Shown here: positions 7,356 through 15,300 of the stretch, piece after piece
How the letters are laid out: each line of letters begins with the position of its first letter
How positions within the stretch are numbered: the stretch's first letter is position 1
Origin: Thermoplasmata archaeon
GTDB lineage: Archaea; Thermoplasmatota; Thermoplasmata; Lutacidiplasmatales; UBA184
Length of the DNA: 40,838 nt
Assembly (NCBI GenBank): GCA_022750205.1
Contig: JAKIWD010000004.1
Coordinates: 1-40,838, forward strand
Direction: 5' to 3'
Translations under genes and position numbers: made by a program
Notes under the pieces: generated by a model
What the model saw: only the letters and a program-made list of their open reading frames with translations
Database searches by the model: none
What the model was told of the DNA's origin: nothing

Positions 7356-8892
7356 TGGCCCGGCTCACCCCCACCCGCCAATCCGACGGCAACGAATGCC
7401 TAAATGCAATAAACCAAACGACTAGCAAGGCTGCACCTGCGATGATCCCGGGAACGAACCAAAAGTATCCAGGAGGCGCACCGTACCCACCGTGCCCATA
7501 CGTGACGAAGACCGAGTTCGCGACAGCGGTTGGCCCAGGTCCGAGGAGGAGTATGAATGGGGTGAATCCCTCGAGCGGGGTGCCGAATACCATGTAGAGC
7601 GCGAACGCGGACAGCGAGACTATCCAGGTCAAGCGGCTGCTGACCCTCCCAAGAGAGAGGGAGGAAGCGAGCCCAAGGGGCACTATGGCGAGGAGGTTTT
7701 CGGGTTGCGGAGCCGGATACGCAAGCAGGAGGCCGGTGACGGTCGCCAACGACGCAACCGACAGCATCGGGAGGAGCCCGGCAGACGAGGCGATGTCGGA
7801 CCTTCGGATGCGCCAGCCAACGCCGGCTGCCACGACGATCGCCGTCCCCACCGCAATCAGCTCGAGCACTTGAAGGAGGACAAGGCCGGGAATCACACTG
7901 CGCCAGGCGTGGGTGAATCCTCCGAGAGCCGGGCTCCCACTATTGTACATCACGAAGATGCTGAGACCCCCAAAATCGGAGACCACGGTCGGGCGCCCGA
8001 CGACCGCAGGAATGAAAGCAAGATACGGCAGAAAGATGGCGCTCACGAGGACCAACCCCAACGCGAACTCGGCGAGCCGTCGAATTGGCCGACCAACGGA
8101 TTCCGCGGAACTGCGACGCGCAGAGATGAGCACTGCGACGGCAAGCGGAAGCAGGACGAGCGGGTACGCCTTCGCAAACGTGGCCAACCCGAGGAGCGCA
8201 CCGGCAAGAAACCCCCTGCCGTACGCAAGAGCGACGATCAGCAAAACGACAAGGAGCGCGGCGAGGCCATCCGGCTCCGCGTGCACCGACGAAACCCAAA
8301 TGGCGAGCGGATTCAGAAAGAAGGCAATGCCGAGCCATGGCGCGAGCTCAGGCCTACCTGACCGGCGTGCGAGCCAGACCAGTCCAAGGGTCGTACCGAC
8401 GTCCGCCGCGATCAAGGGGAGCTTGATCGCGACCAGCATCAGCGGAGAGGCCACCCACGGGCTGATGAACCCCGGTCCAATCGCCGCGGTCGAGGGCAGA
8501 AGACCAGGGGCGTAAGTGATGAGCTGCTGGGGTGAATAGACGAGCAGCAGTAGAGTCACCAAGGGTAACTGGAGGAACGCGGAAAGCGGAGGGTTGAATA
8601 GCGTTCCGCCGAGGTATGGCGAGCCTTGAAACACGAAGGAGAGGTCGCCTTGGGCGAAGCCGGTCGTATCGGTGCTCCACGAAGTCAGCGGCGCCAGCAC
8701 GAGGCGCACGACGAGTCCCACCAGAATCGCCCACCGGAGTCGGCGGAACGAGGGTTCGGTGAGAACCGTTCGGAACCTGCTGCCGAGCCACTCGAACGGG
8801 TGCGGAGGCAACCCCACGAATGTGATCAACCAGGATCCGCAAGCCGGTGGAGTGTCCGAGCCGGTCGAGGAGAGTTCGGGGGGCGTCGTCAC
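7333..8892 (-). CDS. GT-C-like polytopic glycosyltransferase, first copy of a duplicated pair
   Basis: 519-residue polytopic protein, paralogue of 4605-6110 and head of a four-gene overlapping operon. Shared landmarks: RRLRWAILVGLVVRLVLAPL, SWSTDTTGF (candidate acidic residue of the first outer loop), FNPPLSAFLQLP, AIKLPLIAADVGTTLGL, FFLNPLAIWVSSVHAEPDGL and LLGLATFAKAYPLVLLPLAV. This is the GT-C pattern of polyprenyl-phosphate-sugar-dependent transferases (GT87/PIG-M-like). It has a proline-rich cytoplasmic N-terminus of about 40 residues that the second copy lacks in this form. The start is GTG 8892. The 190 bases upstream, before the family-4 glycosyltransferase, hold AT-rich stretches at about 8950-8960 that could be promoter elements, but none is convincing. 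Confidence 0.8.
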   Translation of the reverse strand: MTTPPELSSTGSDTPPACGSWLITFVGLPPHPFEWLGSRFRTVLTEPSFRRLRWAILVGLVVRLVLAPLTSWSTDTTGFAQGDLSFVFQGSPYLGGTLFNPPLSAFLQLPLVTLLLLVYSPQQLITYAPGLLPSTAAIGPGFISPWVASPLMLVAIKLPLIAADVGTTLGLVWLARRSGRPELAPWLGIAFFLNPLAIWVSSVHAEPDGLAALLVVLLIVALAYGRGFLAGALLGLATFAKAYPLVLLPLAVAVLISARRSSAESVGRPIRRLAEFALGLVLVSAIFLPYLAFIPAVVGRPTVVSDFGGLSIFVMYNSGSPALGGFTHAWRSVIPGLVLLQVLELIAVGTAIVVAAGVGWRIRRSDIASSAGLLPMLSVASLATVTGLLLAYPAPQPENLLAIVPLGLASSLSLGRVSSRLTWIVSLSAFALYMVFGTPLEGFTPFILLLGPGPTAVANSVFVTYGHGGYGAPPGYFWFVPGIIAGAALLVVWFIAFRHSLPSDWRVGVSRAIGRLVRR

Positions 8893-9082
8893 AGCTGGAT
8901 AAAGCTCACCGACCCCGCCTATCAGGGCTTTTGTGGACCGGGTGGGTTCGAGTTAAGGGTTGGTGGACGGATGATTCCCCGGCCGCAGTACCTCGCGCCG
9001 CGCGCTCCAACCCTGCGCGCCGTGGCGATGTACTCGCGCTCGTCGAGGATTCCATAAACCTAGAGCTCGCCGCCTCCGTCAA

Positions 9083-10258
9083 TCACTCACCAGTAATTGC
9101 CCCGAGGATGAGGGCCGAGATCTGCCGAGATGAGGCGTCCCACGAGTACTTTCCGACGGCGGCGAGACAACCCGCGGCCAGTCTAGCCCGCAAGTCTGGA
9201 GAGCCCCAAATCAAGGAGATTGCCGCGTCCAGCCCCGCGGGGTCGGCGTCGGAGTAGGTAAGCGCGGCGCCTTCCGCCCCGAGCGACTCGGCCGCCTCGA
9301 TGGTTTCGGGGATGACGGAGGGGCAACCATAGTGGAGGGCTTCGAGGGTAACGAGGCCAAACGCCTCGGTGGTCGTCGAAGGGAGGACCAACGCCCATGC
9401 CGCCTGATACTGACGGGCGAGGGAGAGGTCATCGAGCCGGCCGAGGAAGCCGACCGCTTCCGCGATGCCGAGGCGGCGGGAGAGTCGCTCGAGCTCAAGA
9501 CGTCGATCACCTTCACCGACGATCCACGCTTCGACGGCGACGCCCGATTTCCTAATCCGCGCAATCGACTGGAGCAACAACTCTGGGCGCTTGTAGGCTC
9601 GGGCCCTGTCTAAACCACCCACGAACAAGAGGCGATGGGCGGGCCCCGGCGCGGGGGGAGGGGGCTGTGACGCCAGGGCGGGCGGCCACCCGGATCCAAT
9701 TCCAGGGCCGGGCGCGACTGGGTGAATCCGGCGAGCCAAGAGTCCCTCCTCGGCGAGGTGTCTTGCGTACTTCGGGCCCTGGGGTATCACCGAGCTCGCG
9801 ATCCGCAACCACCGAAACTCCCACGCCTGGTAGAGTTTTGCGTACGGCCTCGATCCCAGCAAGTCACCATGATAGGTGGCTACCCATGGGATTCGAGCGA
9901 CCCGGGCGTACCCCCCGGCCAGGTCTCCGGTTAATGAAGGCTGGTTGGACCACACCACATCGGGACGGAAACGCCGCAAGCCAGTCAGCAACGCTCCAGG
10001 CAGGATGAACCGCTCGCCGAGGAATTGGACTGATGCGAGGTAGTGGAGGCGGTAGGGAGTGGGTTGGGGCGGTGAATGCGGAGTGCCCGGTCCAGCGCCC
10101 ACCTCCAAGTTTAGATTCGAGGTGAACACTTCAACTGTGCATGAGCGCGATAATCGAGTTGCCACTACTCGATGGTTCAACTCCGCGCCGCCCACGGAGG
10201 GCGCGAACACCGGGGTTACCAGGGCAACCTTTGTGGCTCTCCCCGCGACCTCCTTCAT
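9083..10258 (-). CDS. Family 4 (GT-B fold) glycosyltransferase
   Basis: 391-residue cytoplasmic glycosyltransferase that would add a hexose from a nucleotide-sugar to a growing glycan. N-terminal Rossmann domain begins KVALVTPVFAPSVGGAELNH, with the Gly-rich acceptor loop; FRPDVVWSNQPSLTG and VATYHGDLLGSRPY follow. The C-terminal donor domain has HRLLFVGGLDRARAYKRPELLL, AWIVGEGDRRLELERL and the E-x7-E motif region TTEAFGLVTLEALHYGCPSVI, all characteristic of GT4. ATG 10258 is supported by a typical short N-terminus. It is divergent from the family-2 enzyme at 10503; the 244-base gap holds weak AT-rich stretches (around 10288-10306) that could be its promoter. The sugar is not predictable. Confidence 0.88.
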   Translation of the reverse strand: MKEVAGRATKVALVTPVFAPSVGGAELNHRVVATRLSRSCTVEVFTSNLNLEVGAGPGTPHSPPQPTPYRLHYLASVQFLGERFILPGALLTGLRRFRPDVVWSNQPSLTGDLAGGYARVARIPWVATYHGDLLGSRPYAKLYQAWEFRWLRIASSVIPQGPKYARHLAEEGLLARRIHPVAPGPGIGSGWPPALASQPPPPAPGPAHRLLFVGGLDRARAYKRPELLLQSIARIRKSGVAVEAWIVGEGDRRLELERLSRRLGIAEAVGFLGRLDDLSLARQYQAAWALVLPSTTTEAFGLVTLEALHYGCPSVIPETIEAAESLGAEGAALTYSDADPAGLDAAISLIWGSPDLRARLAAGCLAAVGKYSWDASSRQISALILGAITGE

Positions 10259-10502
10259 CCCGACGCCCAGAACAAGGTCGCTGTCTGAACAATAGAGCAG
10301 ATATCTTCATTGCTTAGCCCGGAGGTGCGAGGTTGAGCTTCCCAGGTGAGGTGGATTGTCTGGGTCGGGCTGGCCAGGAGAGTCGCGGCCTCGATGTTGG
10401 ATTCAGAGTCGGATGCCCACTGAGAGCGGAGCACGCTTGGTCACCGCTCGCAAGGCTCGTGGATGACCAGAGCCTGGCGCTTCGGGATCACCGGATTTCG
10501 GC

Positions 10503-11477
10503 ATGATTGAGCCCGAGTCCGCGACCCAAAGACACTTTCGAAGCCCGGCTCAAAGCCGGCCCACGGTGAGCGTCTGCATCCCCGCCTACAACGAGGAGCG
10601 CAATCTAGGGGCACTGCTTACCCGGCTCGAACAATCCCCCCTCGTCACCGGTGAGCTGGTCGAGATCCTCATCGAAAGCTCCGGAAGCACGGATCTAACG
10701 GCGACGATTGCGAGGTCGTGGGCCACCCGATGGGGAGTAGTCCGGCTGTTGGAACCCGGCGCTCGGATGGGACTTTTCGCCGCGTTGGAGCGACTGATCT
10801 CGGCCGCACGTGGCGAGGTTGTGATCCGTCTCGACGCCGATGTACGCCTCGATGGAGCGGTCCTCGATCAACTGGTCGAGGCGCTCGAGCCTCCCGCCTC
10901 CGGGATTGCCGGCCCGCGCATCGTGCCGCTGCCAAGCCCGAGTCGCCTCGTTTCGGGAGCAAGCGCCGCGGAATGGGCGTTGCACCATCAGGTCAGCCTT
11001 CTTTGCCCGAAGACGACGATCGTGCAGGCCTTCCGCCGGATGGACGCACCCTTTGACGTCGGTAATCGGCTGGAAGATGCCGCGTTGCAGGCCGACGTGG
11101 AACGTACGGGACGCAAAGCTGTCTACGTCCCCACGGCGATAGTCTACATCTCCCCACCGTCCGACATGAGGGGGTTTGTGGCGCAACGAGCGAGAACCAT
11201 TCGAATCATCCAAGGCTATCTCCGCCAGGGCCACGCTCGGCCGGCAACGGCGTCTCCGTCGATCGTCTGGCGGGCCTTGTGGGCGGAGGTGCAGGGCCGG
11301 GACACGCCCATCGCAAGTTTAGCCCTCTTTGGGGCCGTGGAATTGTTCTCACGGACGCTCGCCTGGGTGCGGGGGCCGGGAGCCGCCGGCTCTGCGCCGC
11401 TTTGGGAGCCGGTAGAGGGAACCAAGGAGCCGGGGTGGGCCAACAATGGTGGGTCCCCGCCGTCGACCGGCGCGTAG
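10503..11477 (+). CDS. Family 2 glycosyltransferase
   Basis: 324-residue GT-A enzyme. The nucleotide-binding start is clear (PTVSVCIPAYNEERNLGALL), followed by EILIESSGSTDLTATIA and the DxD region VVIRLDADVRLDGAVLD. DVGNRLEDAALQADVERTG corresponds to the ED-containing acceptor/catalytic region, and a QRARTIR basic motif follows, like the QxxRW region of processive GT2 enzymes. A hydrophobic stretch (IASLALFGAVELFSRTLAW) may associate with the membrane. Compared with 99-1079 it is a diverged paralogue with the same length and LWEPVEG C-terminal tail. It converges on the FkbM methyltransferase with a 57-base gap. No clear TATA element was seen upstream. Confidence 0.85.
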   Translation: MIEPESATQRHFRSPAQSRPTVSVCIPAYNEERNLGALLTRLEQSPLVTGELVEILIESSGSTDLTATIARSWATRWGVVRLLEPGARMGLFAALERLISAARGEVVIRLDADVRLDGAVLDQLVEALEPPASGIAGPRIVPLPSPSRLVSGASAAEWALHHQVSLLCPKTTIVQAFRRMDAPFDVGNRLEDAALQADVERTGRKAVYVPTAIVYISPPSDMRGFVAQRARTIRIIQGYLRQGHARPATASPSIVWRALWAEVQGRDTPIASLALFGAVELFSRTLAWVRGPGAAGSAPLWEPVEGTKEPGWANNGGSPPSTGA

Positions 11478-11534
11478 CCGCCTGGGCCCCCGCGACTCCG
11501 GAGTGCGACGGGAGCGATCGCAAGGGGGCCTACT

Positions 11535-12536
11535 TCAACGATTATTCCTGGAGTGCGGAGCGCTTGACCGGACCGTCCTGAGACGAAGGTAGAGGTATGA
11601 CAGGGGTCCATGGTTCGCGAGCGGCAGCTCAGCCCGGGGCAATCTTCGGAACGGCACGCTAGGGTCAAATCGGAAGACGTCGAATCGGCGGAAGAGTTCG
11701 TCCAGTTGGGCCTCGCGCCCCATCCAACCGTCCGGGTTCCACTCGAGTATCAAATTGCGCACCCGACCTTTTTCGATTAGCTTTGAACAACCCTCGAGGG
11801 CCTGGGGTTCGGCACCCTCCACATCGATCTTCATCACGTCGACCTGGTCAATCCCAAGCGCCTGAAGGTGATCGTCGATCCGAACACAGGGGATAGTCGT
11901 AGCTGGCCCTTCGCCCGCCCGCGTCAAGGAGTGCGAGCCACGGTTGCTGTCGGGAGATAGGTGCAGGGTACGGAGTCCGGCCGTCGACCAGGCAGCCTGC
12001 GGGACGAGCGTCACGTTTGGAAATCCATTGCCCGCGACGCTCTGAGTGAGCAGGCCGAACGCGCGCGCCTCTGGCTCAAACGCGACAATCCGGCTGGACC
12101 GGGGTGCCGAACTTGCGGCGGTTATCGTAAACCAGCCGATATTGGCACCGACATCCACCACGACTCCGGCATCCTGGACGAGTAATCGCCAAATTTCTGT
12201 GGTTGCGGATTCATAGTAACCGAGGATCGCAATGTTGGGCGAAAGGAACGAAGTGTCTTCGGGATCGATGAACAGCGTGACACCGTGGCGCAACCGGACT
12301 TGCGACATTGGTGCTTTCTGAAACTGGCGCTGCACGGAGCTGCGGAGTTCAGCGTCGGGACCGATCTCCCCCCCCAGAAAGCGCCAGACCAAGCGGGGGA
12401 AGCGGCCAGGTCGGGCCCGCAGGACGCTGAGGCCCGTGGAGATTACCGCGGCTGCATAGGTGGACATCGGGACGATGAACGGATCGCCCGCAGCACTCGC
12501 CATGTCCGAGGGGTCCACCGCGGTCGTCGAAACCAT
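11535..12536 (-). CDS. FkbM family SAM-dependent methyltransferase
   Basis: Predicted O-methyltransferase of the FkbM family, which often methylates sugar hydroxyls in surface glycans. The SAM-binding motif I is VVVDVGANIGWFTITAA, followed by RIVAFEPEARAFGLL (acidic SAM-ribose ligand) and the family block VDVMKIDVEGAEPQAL, then RNLILEWNP. The N-terminal 100 residues before the catalytic domain are poorly conserved-looking. The frame is open to 12662, but the first 42 codons are basic and low in sense; ATG 12536, preceded by GAGTGAT, is preferred, and ATG 12467 is also possible. Its place among glycosyltransferases supports glycan methylation. The 288 bases up to the SPFH gene hold no recognisable gene. 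Confidence 0.83.
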   Translation of the reverse strand: MVSTTAVDPSDMASAAGDPFIVPMSTYAAAVISTGLSVLRARPGRFPRLVWRFLGGEIGPDAELRSSVQRQFQKAPMSQVRLRHGVTLFIDPEDTSFLSPNIAILGYYESATTEIWRLLVQDAGVVVDVGANIGWFTITAASSAPRSSRIVAFEPEARAFGLLTQSVAGNGFPNVTLVPQAAWSTAGLRTLHLSPDSNRGSHSLTRAGEGPATTIPCVRIDDHLQALGIDQVDVMKIDVEGAEPQALEGCSKLIEKGRVRNLILEWNPDGWMGREAQLDELFRRFDVFRFDPSVPFRRLPRAELPLANHGPLSYLYLRLRTVRSSAPHSRNNR

Positions 12537-12824
12537 GGATGCTATCACTCGAAATCGGGCTCGTTGGCTGTGCGCCCATGCCGCGAATAACGAGGGCCTC
12601 TTATGGCCTCGCCGAGGCACAGGGTCCGGGGGGACATTCGCGCTACAACGCAGAGATTTCACTCTAGAAGCCGGAGAAGGGCGTCGATCTTTGGACGTGA
12701 TTTGTCAGCCCACAGCCGGCCCAGAAGTCGACACAGGTCCAGCTCCGTGTGGCGCTGAATCAGCCCCTAGTGCGTGACGGGACAGAGTACGCCTTAACCG
12801 GTACCTCAACAATTCGCGGCCCCT

Positions 12825-14042
12825 CTACGGACTCGGGGGGGCTCGAGGCTTCGTCAGTGGCGCCGCCGCGCCGGTGGGGTCTGAGTGGGATGGAGGAGCC
12901 GAAGTGGGCATGTTCGGCGGCCCGGGCATCGTGGGCGGAGTAGGTGGCGGTGCGTTACGGGCCGCTGCGATATCCGGGTCAACCATTGCGGTCGACTCAT
13001 CGGACTCAGCCTTGATCTCGTCCTCGATGGACTTGATCTCGGAGAGCAGTTCGGACTGCTTAGGGATTGGCCCGAGCAGGTCGTCCATCGTGCCGATGCT
13101 CTTTTGCAGGTCCTCCAGAGAGTTGAGCGGGCGGTCGGGAACGCCTCGCGAAACGCCGAGGTACTCGCTCGCGCCTTCCATCAGTCGCGTGAACTCGAAG
13201 GGGAACAGGATCTTGGTAGCCTGACCGTTGCCCACCGACGCGAGCGTGTCCAGCGAGAGGACGGTCAATGCCTTGGCGTCCAGGGTGCTCGCTCCCAGCG
13301 AGAGCACACGAAGGCGTTGGCTCTCTCCCTGGGCTTCTAGGATCGTCGCCATACGACCACCATCGGCCTCGAGGATCTTGGACTGGCGTACCCCCTCTGC
13401 CTGGAGAATGCGGGAGCGCTTCTGGCCTTCTGCCATTAGGATGGCGCTGCGCTTCTCTCCATCCGCGCGAAGGACGGCCGCACGGCGTTGACGCTCGGCG
13501 GCCGTTTGCTCTTCCATCGCGGACTTGACGGGGCCGACCGGGTCGACCTCCTTGATCTCGACGGCCTCGACGCGGACGCCCCAACGGTCGGTCGCCTCAT
13601 CCAGGATGTCGCGAAGCCGGGTGTTGATACGCTCTCGGTTGTACAGGACCTCGTCCAATTCCATGTCGCCGATGATCGACCGGAGCGTGGTCTGGGCGAG
13701 GGCGACGGTGGCGATGTGGTAGTCCTGGACCTGGAAGATCGCCTTGGCCGGGTCGACGACCTTGATGTAAATGATCGCGTCGACGTTCGTCGGGGAGTTG
13801 TCCTTGGTGATGACCTCCTGCCGGGGCACCTCGAGCACCTGCGTCCGTAGGTCGACCTTGATCACGGTGGCGAGGGGCGAGACGTAGTTGATACCCGGGT
13901 TGATGATCCGCTTGTACGACCCGAGTACCGTGACGATCCCCTGCTGATACGGGTTGATCGTGACGATGACGCGCGACAGGACGATGATGAGCACGAGGAA
14001 GAAGACGACGAGTACCAGTGCGTAGACTCCCGTGTAATCCAT
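12825..14042 (-). CDS. SPFH/Band 7 (stomatin-like) membrane protein
   Basis: 405-residue stomatin/prohibitin-type scaffold. A single N-terminal span (YALVLVVFFLVLIIVLSRVIV) leads into the Band 7 domain (INPYQQGIVTVLGSYKRIINPGINYVSPL to about residue 190), then a long coiled coil made of repeated A-[ED]-G units (ADGEKRSAIL, AEGQKRSRIL, AEGVRQSKIL, ADGGRMATIL). The tail from about residue 310 is acidic and then Pro-rich, longer than in the smallest stomatins. Family members oligomerise in membranes and influence proteases and lipid organisation. It lies 19 bases downstream of nfeD, the standard partner of slipin genes, which strongly supports the call. The Pro-rich tail is unusual and of unknown role. 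Confidence 0.93.
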   Translation of the reverse strand: MDYTGVYALVLVVFFLVLIIVLSRVIVTINPYQQGIVTVLGSYKRIINPGINYVSPLATVIKVDLRTQVLEVPRQEVITKDNSPTNVDAIIYIKVVDPAKAIFQVQDYHIATVALAQTTLRSIIGDMELDEVLYNRERINTRLRDILDEATDRWGVRVEAVEIKEVDPVGPVKSAMEEQTAAERQRRAAVLRADGEKRSAILMAEGQKRSRILQAEGVRQSKILEADGGRMATILEAQGESQRLRVLSLGASTLDAKALTVLSLDTLASVGNGQATKILFPFEFTRLMEGASEYLGVSRGVPDRPLNSLEDLQKSIGTMDDLLGPIPKQSELLSEIKSIEDEIKAESDESTAMVDPDIAAARNAPPPTPPTMPGPPNMPTSAPPSHSDPTGAAAPLTKPRAPPSP

Positions 14043-14061
14043 GGTTCGTTTCCCTCGATTT

Positions 14062-14532
14062 TTAGCTCAAGGAGCTTGTGTCGTTAACTGGCGCGACCCG
14101 GACCGAAACACCCTCTCCGGAAAGCACTCGAACCTTGGTCCCGATCGGGATCCCGTGGTCCGCGCGGGCCGACCAGATCTCCGATCGAATGCGGACCTTG
14201 CCCTGGAGCGTGTCCGGGGTCACATCCGCGATGACCGTGCCGATCTGTCCGGTAAGGCCGGAGGTGGTGGTCGTCATCGGCCCGTGGGTCGGGGCGACCC
14301 ATCGGTAGTACGGGAGTTCGATGAGCGTCGCGGCGATCCCCGTCACCGCGATCAGCACGACCCCCCAGGGCGTCCCCAACGAGTCCGAGAAGAACACGGC
14401 CATGAGGCCACCGACGAGCAGCACGCTCGCCGGGATCAGAAGCAGGGCCCCGGGGTGGGCCAGCTCTAGGGCCAATAAGATGAGTCCGATGATGATCAGG
14501 AGGACCCCGACCGAATCGTAGAAGGCCGACAC
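14062..14532 (-). CDS. NfeD-like membrane protein with OB-fold domain
   Basis: 156-residue NfeD short-form protein. Three to four hydrophobic segments (SVGVLLIIIGLILLALELAHPGALLLIPASVLL, then WGVVLIAVTGIAATLIEL) precede a C-terminal OB-fold (GLTGQIGTVIADVTPDTLQGKVRIRSEIWSA), ending with the conserved IPIGTKVRVLSGEGVSVRV. NfeD proteins act with SPFH proteins; the OB domain is thought to contact the partner. There is no ClpP-class protease domain, so this is the short form. Start is GTG 14532. An AT-rich element GATAAG (14563-14568) on the other strand reads CTTATC about 34 bases upstream, consistent with a promoter for the nfeD-SPFH operon. Confidence 0.92.
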   Translation of the reverse strand: MSAFYDSVGVLLIIIGLILLALELAHPGALLLIPASVLLVGGLMAVFFSDSLGTPWGVVLIAVTGIAATLIELPYYRWVAPTHGPMTTTTSGLTGQIGTVIADVTPDTLQGKVRIRSEIWSARADHGIPIGTKVRVLSGEGVSVRVAPVNDTSSLS

Positions 14533-14539
14533 GCTATCG

Positions 14540-14593
14540 GGCGCGGCTAGGTCCGCGCCGCTGATAAGCGTTCGGCCCGGGACTTCAGTCCCG
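14540..14593 (-). promoter_or_regulatory. Promoter and paired hairpins upstream of nfeD
   Basis: Reading the minus strand: CGGGACT-TC-AGTCCCG (14578-14593) is a small hairpin just after the metallopeptidase-like gene and may mark its 3' end. The TATA-like CTTATC (14563-14568) comes next. A second inverted repeat GGCGCGG/CCGCGCC (14540-14546 and 14553-14559) sits between the TATA element and the GTG start, where the transcript 5' end or an operator would be. Only the repeats are seen directly; their roles are inferred. Confidence 0.4.
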
Positions 14594-14601
14594 TGCGAGT
14601 T

Positions 14602-15174
14602 TCAGCGGATGTACGTCTGCGTGGTGGCGAGGTCGAAGCGGGTGACGACCTTGAGCCGACGCCCGTCGCCGCGGGGGGCGAATTGGAGGAACGGGTACAT
14701 CCTCCACAGGTCGCCCTCGGCCATGTGCGTGGCCGGGTGCTCCGCGCCGAACGCGGCGCGGGTCACGTAGGCCGTGACGCGGCGCACCTCGGATTCGTCG
14801 AGGTATCCGAGCGCGTGGAGGTACTCGTGGGCGAGGATGACGTATACGAAGCTGTTGAACTCGGTGGACGTCTTCGCATGGGCGCGCATCGTCTGAACGA
14901 GTCCCTCGTTCAGCACGATCAAGTTGCCGGTGACCTGCCAGTACGCTCCGAGCGAAGGCGGCAGGTTGGACAGGCCGAGCCCGAGCCCCGGACGCTCGAT
15001 CCCGAGGGCGTGGCGCACGGCACCCCGCACCACGCGGAACACGCCGTCGTAATCCAAGGTCGCCTCGAGCCGTCCCGCCAGCGCGAACGGCCGGGGGTCG
15101 TGTACGGGAAGGAGAGGGCTCCCGTGGACAGAGGGCGTCGGGACCCCGGCTCCGAAGGCACTGAGAAGCTTCAT
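14602..15174 (-). CDS. HExxH-motif protein, putative zinc metallopeptidase
   Basis: 190-residue protein without signal peptide or membrane span. The central motif HEYLHALGY (His116, Glu117, His120) is a zinc-peptidase HExxH signature inside a helix (FVYVILAHEYLHALGYLDE). Candidate third ligands are Glu127/Glu129 or His150 further on, but this cannot be settled by eye. Nothing else links it to a named peptidase family, so the activity is unproven. It is divergent from the RIO kinase operon; its TATA-like element (TTCAAATAG on the plus strand, 15198-15206) lies 28 bases before the ATG, which implies a leaderless transcript. Association with RIO/KH genes could mean a role in translation or ribosome quality control, but that is speculation. 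Confidence 0.68.
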   Translation of the reverse strand: MKLLSAFGAGVPTPSVHGSPLLPVHDPRPFALAGRLEATLDYDGVFRVVRGAVRHALGIERPGLGLGLSNLPPSLGAYWQVTGNLIVLNEGLVQTMRAHAKTSTEFNSFVYVILAHEYLHALGYLDESEVRRVTAYVTRAAFGAEHPATHMAEGDLWRMYPFLQFAPRGDGRRLKVVTRFDLATTQTYIR

Positions 15175-15197
15175 CGTACGAAATATGCCGGCGCCCC

Positions 15198-15206
15198 TTC
15201 AAATAG
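15198..15206 (-). promoter_or_regulatory. TATA-like element for the HExxH gene
   Basis: CTATTTGAA on the minus strand, flanked by C/G tracts (CCCC...GGGG), centred 28 bases before ATG 15174. The same core in the other orientation (CTTCAAATAGGG) precedes the gene at 20176, so it may be close to a local promoter consensus. Confidence 0.5.
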
Positions 15207-15268
15207 GGGTGGTTACGCCGACGCCACGGCGCCCGGAGCGCTCCGGAAATCCCACCGGGGTGCCAACC

Positions 15269-15278
15269 TATATTATTT
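15269..15278 (+). promoter_or_regulatory. TATA-like element and ribosome site for the RIO kinase operon
   Basis: TATATTATTT (15269-15278) is centred 28 bases before ATG 15301, the spacing expected for initiation at or next to the start codon. A GGAGGT sequence (15292-15297) also lies four bases before the ATG, so both leaderless and Shine-Dalgarno modes are possible. Together they fix the start at 15301 although the frame is open much further upstream (to 14593). Confidence 0.6.
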
Positions 15279-15300
15279 CGGCGGCGGGCTCGGAGGTCCG

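Noticed and set aside
3240-8903. Identical string CACAGCTGGATAAA at 3240-3253 and 8889-8902, considered as element ends of a transposed block
   Set aside because: A 14-base match is expected by chance in a window of this length, it lies at unrelated positions of the two genes, and no further homology flanks it.
8940-8965. GGGTTCGAGT considered as a tRNA T-arm
   Set aside because: Flanking bases do not pair into a T stem, and no anticodon or acceptor stem could be drawn.
14578-14593. Hairpin CGGGACT/AGTCCCG considered as an intrinsic terminator
   Set aside because: No T-tract follows on either strand, so it is recorded only as an inverted repeat in the nfeD upstream region.
14593-15300. N-terminal extension of the RIO kinase frame
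   Set aside because: It runs antisense through the HExxH gene; a TATA element and GGAGGT place the start at 15301.
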